Source: JANWXR01 sp964608265
GTDB lineage: Bacteria; Chloroflexota; Anaerolineae; Anaerolineales; UBA6663
Assembly: GCA_964608265.1 (NCBI GenBank)
Contig: CAZSNP010000089.1
Span: forward strand, 1 to 13,937
Direction of reading: 5' to 3'
Length of the DNA stretch: 13,937 bases
Shown: one piece after another, positions 7,440 through 13,883 of the stretch
How the letters are laid out: every line of letters starts with the position of its first letter
Numbering within the stretch: position 1 is the first letter of the stretch
Translations under genes and position numbers: made by a program
The notes under the pieces: model-generated
The model's input: only the letters and a program-made list of their open reading frames with translations
Databases searched by the model: none
Told to the model about the DNA's origin: nothing

Positions 7440-8513
7440 TTAGCTCAGGCGAATGCGTGGATCGAGATAGCCGTAGGTCAGGTCGGTGAATAAATTGATG
7501 ATGACAAAGGCGACGGCCACGACCAGGGTCACCGTCTGCACCACCGTGTAGTCGCGCGCCGTGATGGCCTCGAACAACGTGCGGCCAATCCCCGTCAACC
7601 CGAAGATCGTTTCGGTGAGCACCGCGCCGCTGAGCAATCCGCCGAACGACAGGCCGATGACGGTGACGATGGGCAGCAGCGCATTGCGCAGCGCATGCCG
7701 CAGGATGACATTCGGTTCGCGCTGACCCTTGGCCCGGGCGGTGCGCACGTAGTCCTGCCCCAGCACCTCCAACATGCTCGAGCGCGTGATGCGGGCGATC
7801 AACGCCAGCGGGATGGTGCCCAGGGCCAGCGCCGGCAGAATGAGGTGGCGCGCCACATCCACCAACACCGGCAGGTTGCCGGTGAGTAACGCATTGAGCA
7901 AGTAGATATTCGAAAGCACTTCGAGCACGGTCCTGGCGCCGCCGCTCACCTCCAGCCCCCATTGCTCGTAGAGCGGGACGAGGGAGATGCCGGAGGTCAC
8001 ACGGCCCGACGGCGGCAGCCAGAAGGGCGTGTCCTTCAACAAGATCGAAAACGCATAGGCCAGCATCAGGCCCAACCAATACACCGGCATCGAAACGCCG
8101 ACGTTCGCGCCGATCATCGTCGCCACATCGGCCGCCGAGTTGTGCCGCACCGCCGAGACGATGCCGAGCGGGATGCCGACCAGCGTGGCCAGCAGCAGCG
8201 CGCTCAGACTGAGTTCCACCGTCACCGGCAACCGTTCGATGAGCATCTCGGTCACCGGCCGGTTAAACCGAATGGAGTTGCCCAGGTCGCCGCGCAGGAT
8301 TTCGCCCAGATAGGTTGTGAATTGCACCGGGATGGGCTGGTCGAGGCCGTGGCGTTTGATGAACTCATCGCAAATAGCATCGGTGGCGCGTTCACCGAGC
8401 ACCGCCCGGCACGGATCGCCGGGGATGAGGCGCGCCAGGGCAAAGGTCACAAACAAAATCCCCACCAGCACCGGCACCGACAGCAACAGGCGTCTATAGA
8501 GGTATTGCCACAT
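7440..8513 (-). CDS. DppB/OppB-type ABC transporter permease (unit A)
   Basis: This is a 357-residue inner-membrane permease. It opens MWQYLYRRLLLSVPVLVGIL with TM1 at about 10-28. The family motifs ARLIPGDPC (27-35), GLDQP (56-60) and LRGDLGNSI (73-81) are present. TM2-TM3 fall near 98-121 and 133-157, followed by an unusually long outside loop (about 158-215) and TM4-TM6 near 217-240, 278-301 and 324-345. The EAA loop YVRTARAKGQREPNVILRHA is at 255-274, and the ending YGYLDPRIRLS is intact. The ATG 8511-8513 is the first possible start that gives the family N-terminus. No Shine-Dalgarno is visible, and a strong hairpin ends 13 bases upstream. It lacks the DxDxDG loop found in the unit B counterpart. 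Confidence 0.94.
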   Translation of the reverse strand: MWQYLYRRLLLSVPVLVGILFVTFALARLIPGDPCRAVLGERATDAICDEFIKRHGLDQPIPVQFTTYLGEILRGDLGNSIRFNRPVTEMLIERLPVTVELSLSALLLATLVGIPLGIVSAVRHNSAADVATMIGANVGVSMPVYWLGLMLAYAFSILLKDTPFWLPPSGRVTSGISLVPLYEQWGLEVSGGARTVLEVLSNIYLLNALLTGNLPVLVDVARHLILPALALGTIPLALIARITRSSMLEVLGQDYVRTARAKGQREPNVILRHALRNALLPIVTVIGLSFGGLLSGAVLTETIFGLTGIGRTLFEAITARDYTVVQTVTLVVAVAFVIINLFTDLTYGYLDPRIRLS

Positions 8514-8526
8514 GAGGCGAGATAAA

Positions 8527-8562
8527 TGTTGAACGGGGCGCGAGTGCGCGCCCCGTTCAACA
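8527..8562 (-). terminator. Perfect 16-bp hairpin between binding-protein and permease genes (unit A), likely attenuator
   Basis: The arms 8527-8542 and 8547-8562 are perfectly complementary with a four-base loop. In the direction of transcription the stem is followed by TTTAT, a short T-rich run, and then the permease start codon 13 bases past the stem. It starts 16 bases after the binding-protein stop. A partial terminator or mRNA-stabilising hairpin that lowers permease output is the likely role. Confidence 0.72.
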
Positions 8563-8578
8563 GGCAGGTCAGTCCGAA

Positions 8579-10318
8579 CTACTCAGGCGGCGCGTTCAGG
8601 AACGGGCCAAACAAGCCGGGCCAGTACGTGAACGAACCGTCGCGGCCGACGTGCAGCGGGTGCTTGGCATCCCACTGCGCGGCGTACGACAGGATGACGT
8701 CGTTGGCGTCGAGGTCCGCGCCGTTGTGATACTTCACGCCTTCGCGGAGCTTGAACGTCCATTCGGTCAGATCGGCGTTGGCCGACCACTCGGTGGCCAG
8801 GGCGGCGATGGGTTTGCCGGTGCCGACTTCGAATTGCAGCAGCGACTCCATCACCTGTTCGCAGGCGCGCAGCGTCTCACCGTCGGACTCATCCGCGCAG
8901 TACAGGCCGATCGGCTCGGCGTTCTGCAACCACACGAACGTGTCGCGGCCGCCGGGGTTCATCCGGCCAAACTGCTCGGCGCCGAAGTCGGAGACATACG
9001 CGCCTTCGACATCGGCCTTATACGCGCCGCCGTTGCCGCCGTGCGCGACCGGGATCATCGGCACGTGCTGTTTGATCAGCTCGTTGGCCTTGATGTAGAA
9101 GGGATAGCGATCGTCCGCCGTCGAGCGGGTGCCGCCGTTCTTCAACTCGGCCCAGATGTCTTCGAAGCCATTGCCGAACTGCTTCGACGCGCCCTGACCG
9201 AAGTGGAAGTCGAGGAAGTTGGTGGCGTCCGGGTAATCCGCGCCCCAGCCGAGCATGTGGAAGCCGTTGATCTCGCCGCGGTCCGCCGCATCGAGGAACG
9301 CGCCGGACTCCATCACCACGATCTCCACCTCCACGCCGATATCCTTCAACTGGGCCTGGATGTCCTGCGCCACCACGGCCGGGTTGGGCAGGTAGCCGCG
9401 CACCACGTCGCGATAGGTGATGGTGGTCTTGAAGCCGGGCAACACGCCCTCTTCGGTCAGGATCTTTTTGGCTTCGCCGGGATTGTAGTCGTACCATGAC
9501 ACTTCCTTGGTGAAGCCGAAGATGGACGGGGGCATAAACTGGCTGGCCACGCTCGAGCCCGGCGGGTAGAAGTTATCCACCAGGCGCTTGCGGTCGATGG
9601 CCATGGCGAAGGCCTGGCGCACGCGCTCGTTGTCGAAGGGGGCGTAGGTGTTGTTCATGCCCAGGTAGAAGATGTTGGTGCCGCCGCGCTGCTTGAGTTG
9701 CAGGGCCGAGTCGTTGGAGACGACCTCGAAGTCATCCGGGCCGAGGTTGTCAATGCCATCCACCGTGCCGGCCTGCAGTTCGAGCAGGCGTTGCGCGCTT
9801 TCGGCGCTCCAGCGGAAGATGAGGGTCTGCGGGATGGCTTTGTCGCCCCAGTAATCTTCGTTGCGCTCGAAGATCATCTGATCGCCGCGCTTCCACTCCT
9901 TCAACTTGTACGGGCCGGTGCCGTTGGGCTGTTCGATGAGCTTGCCGCCGCCGCCGGTTTCCTCGAGATACGCGGTATCGTTGATGGCAAAGGCCGAGAA
10001 CGCCACCTTGGCCGGGAAGGCCACATCGGGCGCGCAGAGCGTGAACTTGACCGTGTACTGATCCACGGCTTCCATCTTCTTGAACTGACCGCCGTACTCG
10101 CAGTCGGGGGCCTCGAAGCTGAGCGGCTCATACGCCGGGGCCGAGGTCGGCTCGGGGGCCTGGGTCGGCTCCGGGGCTTTGGTCGGCGCCGGGGCCGAGG
10201 TCGGCGCGGGAGGCTGAGTCGGTGCGGCGGTCGGCGTCGTCGCGGGTGCGCAAGCTGCGAGCACCAGGCTGGCGACCACCAGTCCACTCACGACCTTCAA
10301 TACGTGCAAGCGTTTCAT
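8579..10318 (-). CDS. Circularly permuted family-5 solute-binding lipoprotein (unit A)
   Basis: This 579-residue lipoprotein has signal peptide MKRLHVLKVVSGLVVASLVL, lipobox LAAC (Cys23) and a repeated Pro/Ala/Thr linker. The mature part begins mid-family: FKKMEAVDQYTVKFTL (79-94), GTGPYKLKEWKRGD (133-146), RNEDYWG (152-158), VRQAFAMAIDRKRLVDNF (233-250), LGWGADYPDATNFLDF (356-371), PMIPVAHGG (420-428). The block that should come first, LLQFEVGTGKPIAALATEW (493-511) with TFKLREGVKYHNGADLDAND (521-540), is at the C-terminus. Against the neighbouring 258-1949 protein the order is its residues ~170-563 followed by ~56-166. The ATG 10316-10318 is chosen because GGAGGAG precedes it at proper spacing. 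ATGs eight and five codons upstream lie in or before that ribosome site. The frame is uninterrupted. The role is substrate capture for the permeases downstream; the ligand is unknown. Confidence 0.9.
   Translation of the reverse strand: MKRLHVLKVVSGLVVASLVLAACAPATTPTAAPTQPPAPTSAPAPTKAPEPTQAPEPTSAPAYEPLSFEAPDCEYGGQFKKMEAVDQYTVKFTLCAPDVAFPAKVAFSAFAINDTAYLEETGGGGKLIEQPNGTGPYKLKEWKRGDQMIFERNEDYWGDKAIPQTLIFRWSAESAQRLLELQAGTVDGIDNLGPDDFEVVSNDSALQLKQRGGTNIFYLGMNNTYAPFDNERVRQAFAMAIDRKRLVDNFYPPGSSVASQFMPPSIFGFTKEVSWYDYNPGEAKKILTEEGVLPGFKTTITYRDVVRGYLPNPAVVAQDIQAQLKDIGVEVEIVVMESGAFLDAADRGEINGFHMLGWGADYPDATNFLDFHFGQGASKQFGNGFEDIWAELKNGGTRSTADDRYPFYIKANELIKQHVPMIPVAHGGNGGAYKADVEGAYVSDFGAEQFGRMNPGGRDTFVWLQNAEPIGLYCADESDGETLRACEQVMESLLQFEVGTGKPIAALATEWSANADLTEWTFKLREGVKYHNGADLDANDVILSYAAQWDAKHPLHVGRDGSFTYWPGLFGPFLNAPPE
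10139..10210 (-). repeat. Four 18-bp repeats coding the lipoprotein linker (unit A)
   Basis: Residues 37-60 of the permuted binding protein are PAPTSA, PAPTKA, PEPTQA, PEPTSA, coded by four 18-base units. The copy number equals that in the unit B linker, but the repeat sequence differs. Confidence 0.78.
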
Positions 10319-10391
10319 TCTGCTCTCCTCCATGAGATTCATTCGGTGTCAAATACAATCCGCAAACAGGGTTTGGCGATGGGCGGTGCGA

Positions 10392-10406
10392 TCACCTTCT
10401 TTCGGT
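10392..10406 (-). promoter_or_regulatory. Shared leader element ACCGAAAG...GGTGA (unit A copy)
   Basis: The minus strand reads ACCGAAAGAAGGTGA, 31 bases after the -10 box and 73 bases before the start codon. It matches the unit B leader element at 6401-6416. Confidence 0.5.
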
Positions 10407-10437
10407 ATAGGGGCTGTTCGGCAAGTGGGTACGCGAG

Positions 10438-10466
10438 AGTATAGAAGCGGACGCACAGAACGTCAA
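10438..10466 (-). promoter_or_regulatory. Sigma70-like promoter of unit A
   Basis: TTGACG (10461-10466) and TATACT (10438-10443) on the minus strand have a spacing of 17. Transcription would start near 10431, giving a leader of about 113 nt before the binding-protein ATG. No clear terminator separates it from the operon upstream, so some read-through is possible. Confidence 0.72.
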
Positions 10467-10509
10467 CCGTCAGGCTTACTCTACTTTACCCTCTACAGCC
10501 ATTGCGGGT

Positions 10510-11328
10510 TCAGGGCGATTGGATGACGTAACTGAGCGTGACGGCCAGGGCTACGGCCCCGACCACGGCGAACTCCACCCAACTCCGCCGGCTCAGTTGC
10601 CCGGTCAGGTGTTGCCGCGCCAGCCCAACGCCGATGTAAAACGGCAGCATGACGAGCAAGGCCCCGCCGACCGAGTTCACGCGCCAGTAACTTACGGCCC
10701 ACACCGTCTCCGCACACATCAGCCCGACGACCAGCGCGGGTATGAGCACCCGCCGCACGGGCCGCACCGAGAGCGCGATCAGCCGCCCGGCCAGCGCCGC
10801 GGCCACTCCCCCGCCCAGCGTCACCGCGATGGCCGCGCGCGCGCCGGTGTTGTGCAGCACCGCGAACAAGACGAACGCCAGGCCATATGCCAGCACGCTC
10901 AATCCCAGTGAAGCCGCATCGTGGAAACGATCCTCTCCATCCACGACGATGTACTCGGCAGTGAGCACGGCCAGCAGGGCCAGCGCGCTGGCCGCCATCC
11001 CCGCCCACCACGCCGGCTCGGTCGGCAAACGCTCCAGGCCCGCGCCGAGCACGAGCGCCGCCGCGCCGGGCACGATCCAATGGATGAGGGTAGTCTGCGC
11101 CGCAAAGCGCGGATGTGAGCGGATGAGGGCGTCGGCGCCGGTGCTGATGAGGGCGGCGATGAGGACTTGAATCACCAGCCGCCAGCCGAGCTCAACGCCG
11201 AGCTCGGTGCCGAACAGCGTGGTGTTGACGGTTTGGGCCGGCAGGTCGAGGAAACGCGACAGGGCGTAGGCCAGCACGATGATGGCCGTCAAAACACTCA
11301 ACCGGTCACGATTGGGAAAGTGACGCAT
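10510..11328 (-). CDS. Polytopic membrane protein of unknown function (resembles DUF5656 proteins)
   Basis: This is a 272-residue protein with eight or nine predicted membrane segments, at about 10-28, 50-66, 82-97, 108-128, 139-158, 164-186, 194-212, 219-236 and 250-268. Recognisable features are DRLSVLTAIIVLAYALSRFL (8-27), a conserved-looking GADALIRSHPRF (64-75), and AEYIVVDGEDRFHDAASLG (124-142) facing one side of the membrane. From memory it resembles a Chloroflexota membrane family labelled DUF5656; this is not certain. No catalytic motif is visible. The ATG 11326-11328 has AGGTGG just upstream. It is the last gene of the operon, 15 bases after the ubiquitin-like gene, and no terminator hairpin follows its stop. 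Confidence 0.75.
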   Translation of the reverse strand: MRHFPNRDRLSVLTAIIVLAYALSRFLDLPAQTVNTTLFGTELGVELGWRLVIQVLIAALISTGADALIRSHPRFAAQTTLIHWIVPGAAALVLGAGLERLPTEPAWWAGMAASALALLAVLTAEYIVVDGEDRFHDAASLGLSVLAYGLAFVLFAVLHNTGARAAIAVTLGGGVAAALAGRLIALSVRPVRRVLIPALVVGLMCAETVWAVSYWRVNSVGGALLVMLPFYIGVGLARQHLTGQLSRRSWVEFAVVGAVALAVTLSYVIQSP

Positions 11329-11343
11329 GCGACCACCTGGCGC

Positions 11344-11583
11344 TCAACCGCCGACGACGGGCGGAAAGACGCTGACCTGATCACCGTCGTTGAGCGCGGT
11401 ATCGAGCCGGGCGGCGGCGTTGTTGATGAAGATGTTGCGGACGAGTTTGGCCGGCAGGTTGAGCGCCGGGCCGAGGTCGGCGGGGGTGGCCCCGGCCGGC
11501 AGCACCACTTCGAGAGCGATGGAGCGATTGGGGCCGGGGTGATGCTCGCGCAGCAGGCCCCACAACTTCACGTAGACCTTCAT
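11344..11583 (-). CDS. MoaD/ThiS-family ubiquitin-fold sulfur-carrier-like protein
   Basis: The 79-residue length fits the beta-grasp sulfur carriers. MKVYVKLWGLLREHH is the first strand pair and helix approach, ATPADLGPAL (32-41) the helix, and FINNAAARLDTALNDGDQVSVF (written in two parts: FINNAAARLDTAL at 52-64, NDGDQVSVF at 65-73) the later strands. The protein ends PPVVGG with a free di-glycine. In MoaD and ThiS that terminus is adenylated and thiocarboxylated by an E1-like enzyme (MoeB/ThiF). No E1, MoaE, ThiG or other cofactor-pathway gene is nearby, so the pathway cannot be assigned. The ATG overlaps the stop of the upstream gene by four bases (ATGA) and has GAGGA directly ahead. This is a strong sign of co-expression with the two upstream unknowns. 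Confidence 0.82.
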   Translation of the reverse strand: MKVYVKLWGLLREHHPGPNRSIALEVVLPAGATPADLGPALNLPAKLVRNIFINNAAARLDTALNDGDQVSVFPPVVGG

Positions 11584-12011
11584 TCCTCGACGAAGGGCCG
11601 CAGGCCTTTGTACACCACCCGCCCGGCCAGCGTGCGCAGGATGGTCTGGGCCGGGCGATTGATGCGTTCGGAGAGGTCGTTGGGCGAGAGCGGCTGGTTG
11701 CCGTTGGCGAGGAAGACGTGAAAGACCGCATCCACCAGCGTGGTGTGCTCGGTGAGGAATTCCTCCAGCGGGCGGGTGAGCGTGCGCAGCGCGTACTGCA
11801 TCTCATCCACCGGGCGCACCTCGGCGGTCTCGGGGTCAATGGCATCGATGGCCTGGCCGGTGGCGTGCGAGCCGAGCGAGTCGTGAAACTCCGGCCGGAG
11901 GTGCTTGGCAACGTCAACGCGCAACTCGCGACCCTCGCGCACCCACCACTCGAAGTCAATATGAAACTTGGTCTCCAGCGTCGGCTTGGCTATGGCGCTC
12001 CCGGCAAACAC
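11580..12011 (-). CDS. Conserved-looking protein of unknown function, 143 residues
   Basis: I do not recognise a named family. The protein has a KFHIDFEWWVREGRELRVDV block near its N-terminus, then IDAIDPETAEVRPVDEMQYA, and a C-terminal half (FLANGNQPLSPNDLSERI, then NRPAQTILRTLAGRVVYKG) that looks like a helix-turn-helix or winged-helix segment. It contains no cysteine. Two starts are possible. GTG at 12009-12011 has GGAG at good spacing and lies four bases after the upstream stop, and is chosen here. An ATG at 12063-12065 would add 18 residues and overlap the upstream gene by 50 bases without a ribosome site. The stop overlaps the start of the ubiquitin-like gene. From memory, similar Chloroflexota proteins occur beside MoaD-like genes; a functional link is an inference. 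Confidence 0.7.
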   Translation of the reverse strand: MFAGSAIAKPTLETKFHIDFEWWVREGRELRVDVAKHLRPEFHDSLGSHATGQAIDAIDPETAEVRPVDEMQYALRTLTRPLEEFLTEHTTLVDAVFHVFLANGNQPLSPNDLSERINRPAQTILRTLAGRVVYKGLRPFVEE

Positions 12012-12015
12012 GGCG

Positions 12016-13593
12016 TCACTCCGTCCATTGAGATTGATCGAACCGCCAATACGCGTCGCCGACATGGGTGTAATACGGCTGGGTCAGCAACTGGGCGAAG
12101 ATGGGGCCGGGCGGGCAGCGGCGCACGACGTTGACGGCGGAGTACAGCGTCTTGGCATGCACTGCGCTTTGCGGGTTGAGCTTGGCCAGCTCGCGGAACA
12201 GATCGGCGACCAGACGCCCAAACGGCTGCGACTGCATCTTGAGCCAGGCCTCATCCACGGCCACCGGGTTATCGACCGCCACGATCATCAGATCGTCGAA
12301 GTTGATGCCGACCAGCTTCTTCTGCATCGAGAACGTCAGCCGGCCGTCGGCGGCTGGCGCGGCGGTGCGCACCCACTCGCGATTGGGCCGGCGTTTGTTG
12401 GCTTTCACGACCACTTCCTCGGGCGTCTCGCCGCGGCTCACCGTCAACTGCCCACCCACCGGGAACTCCAGTTTCCTGTACCACTCATCCAGGCCGTACA
12501 CATACTTCCCCGCCCGCACCACCCAGCCGGGAAATCTCTCACCCGTGTCGCCATCAACGAGGATGAAACGCACGCGCGGCGACTCGTAGGCGGTCGGGAA
12601 CAACGGCGCGAGGCGCGGCGAGAGCGGCAACGTGCCGACGCGCCGATGCGGGAAGGTGAGGGTGACGGGCACCTCGGCTGCGGCCGGGGTTGCCTCGGTC
12701 ACCGGCGAAATCTCATCATCGAGTTCGGCGATCAGCGCCCGCATCGAGTCGTTGAGGACACCCGCCTCGTAAACGGGCGCCGCCGGCTCCAACCGGCGCG
12801 GCGGGAAGACGACCTCGGGCGGCTCCAATCGGCGCAGATACCACAGCACCTGCCCGGCCGGGCCGACCTCATCGAAGCGGGGATCATCCTGCAGGGCTGC
12901 GTGGAGCGAAAACTCCTGCAGGCGCGGATTGATGTTGGCCGGCAGCCCGGCCTCCTTGAGCAACGCCTCGGTGGGCAGCGGGCCGCCGCCGGCCATATCC
13001 AGCACGGCTTCGGCCAGGTTGAGGTGACCGGCGTTGATGGTCGCCAGCAGCGCGCGCGGGAACCAGCGGCCGGCGATGCGAACGATGTCGGCGCTAGCCT
13101 TGAGGCGCACTTCAAGTTTCTGCGCCAGCGCGCCGCCAAAATGCGCCATGACCTCATCCGGCGAGGACAGATCGGCCTGGCCCTCGCTGCGCATGACGGC
13201 ATTCAGGTTGTGCGCCGCGAGCCGCGCGGCGAACTGACGCTGGCGCTCCTCGCCACAATCCACCGTGATGACGTCGAAGTCGCCGTGCTCCGGGTTGCGC
13301 CCGGCGCGCACCGCGACGACGGTGCCCACCAGCGCGTGCGGTTTGGTGAAGACCAGTTTCTGACCGGGGCTGTAGGTGTCTTTGGGGAAGTACGGGACGA
13401 CGCCCTGCTCGCGATGCCTGGCCGCCTCCGCCTCGCGCTCGATGCGGCGCTGCACGATGAGATGCGCCATCTCGTCGGTGGTGAGCGGCGTTTCGTCTTC
13501 GAGTAGTTTGTTGTATACGAGGTCGAGGTCGGCGTCGTTGATGCTGAACGTCGCGCCCCAATAATCAGCGGACGTTGACTGGCGGTCGTTCAA
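12016..13593 (-). CDS. Large multidomain protein of unknown function, first gene of the ubiquitin-like operon
   Basis: This 525-residue soluble protein has no signal peptide or membrane segment. An N-terminal helical region (10-60; WGATFSINDADLDLVYNKLL) is followed by a beta-rich part with GQKLVF and ALVGTVVAVRAGRNPEHGDF (77-106). A segment at about 190-256 (LAEAVLDMAGGGPLPTEALL, DPRFDEVGPAGQVLWYLRRL) looks winged-helix-like. A second beta-rich part covers 340-400 (FPGWVVRAGKYVYGLDEWY), and the C-terminal motif is HAKTLYSAVNVVRRCPPGPI (479-498). Nucleic-acid binding is a guess from these segments; no enzyme motif is seen. The start is TTG at 13591-13593: GAGG lies seven bases upstream, an in-frame stop closes the frame just beyond, and a good promoter precedes it. 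It resembles Chloroflexota conserved hypotheticals. Confidence 0.75.
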   Translation of the reverse strand: MNDRQSTSADYWGATFSINDADLDLVYNKLLEDETPLTTDEMAHLIVQRRIEREAEAARHREQGVVPYFPKDTYSPGQKLVFTKPHALVGTVVAVRAGRNPEHGDFDVITVDCGEERQRQFAARLAAHNLNAVMRSEGQADLSSPDEVMAHFGGALAQKLEVRLKASADIVRIAGRWFPRALLATINAGHLNLAEAVLDMAGGGPLPTEALLKEAGLPANINPRLQEFSLHAALQDDPRFDEVGPAGQVLWYLRRLEPPEVVFPPRRLEPAAPVYEAGVLNDSMRALIAELDDEISPVTEATPAAAEVPVTLTFPHRRVGTLPLSPRLAPLFPTAYESPRVRFILVDGDTGERFPGWVVRAGKYVYGLDEWYRKLEFPVGGQLTVSRGETPEEVVVKANKRRPNREWVRTAAPAADGRLTFSMQKKLVGINFDDLMIVAVDNPVAVDEAWLKMQSQPFGRLVADLFRELAKLNPQSAVHAKTLYSAVNVVRRCPPGPIFAQLLTQPYYTHVGDAYWRFDQSQWTE

Positions 13594-13640
13594 GAGTATG
13601 CCTCAACTGGTTTGCAGGGTTTCATATCGGGCCGTCACGC

Positions 13641-13668
13641 ATTATACTCGCTGCGAAGACGTTGGCAA
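13641..13668 (-). promoter_or_regulatory. Sigma70-like promoter of the ubiquitin-like operon
   Basis: TTGCCA (13663-13668) and a perfect TATAAT (13641-13646) on the minus strand have 16-base spacing. The leader to the TTG start would be about 40 nt. It sits just outside the palindrome cluster. Confidence 0.68.
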
Positions 13669-13683
13669 TATCGGCGCTAACGA

Positions 13684-13777
13684 AGGTGTGCACGCAAAGA
13701 TTGTCAGCCAGTGGGCAGACCGGCGCGGTCTCGAAGGCCGCGCCGGCCTTTCCCTGACAACTCGTGCGTGCACACCT
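13684..13777. repeat. Nested palindrome 1
   Basis: The outer arms AGGTGTGCACGCA (13684-13696) and its exact complement at 13765-13777 enclose a second pair, TTGTCAG (13701-13707) with CTGACAA (13754-13760). An inner 9-bp pair, CCGGCGCGG (13720-13728) with CCGCGCCGG (13738-13746), follows. As single strand this folds into one long interrupted hairpin. Confidence 0.85.
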
Positions 13778-13783
13778 AACGAA

Positions 13784-13883
13784 GGGTGCATTTCTATTTT
13801 TTGGCCGGGCCGCATCCTGAGCGGAGGCCCGCAGTTTTTGCGGGCCGCAGTCGAAGGAGCGGCCAATAATCTGGAATGCACCC
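13784..13883. repeat. Nested palindrome 2
   Basis: The outer arms GGGTGCATT (13784-13792) with AATGCACCC (13875-13883) enclose TTGGCCG (13801-13807) with CGGCCAA (13860-13866). The core hairpin is GGCCCGCA (13826-13833) with TGCGGGCC (13839-13846) around GTTTT. The flanks of the core, TCCTGAGCGG and AGTCGAAGGA, recall the two halves of a REP-type palindrome split by the core hairpin. The layout matches palindrome 1, but the sequence differs. Confidence 0.83.

Noticed and set aside
8579..10318. Misassembly as the cause of the permuted order
   Set aside because: The frame is continuous, the lipobox, linker and ribosome site are intact, the break lies in one loop, and flanking gene spacing is normal. 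An assembly error would have to join three points in frame. Read mapping is still the proper test.
10438..10509. Intrinsic terminator between the ubiquitin-like operon and unit A
   Set aside because: I found no stable stem with a T tract after the stop at 10510, so I do not annotate one.
11968..13506. 512-codon open frame on the plus strand
   Set aside because: It is antisense to the 525-residue gene, rich in Arg/His/Gln from complemented GC-rich codons, and has no family-like motif. The minus-strand frame is the real one. The same holds for other long plus-strand frames over the transporter genes.
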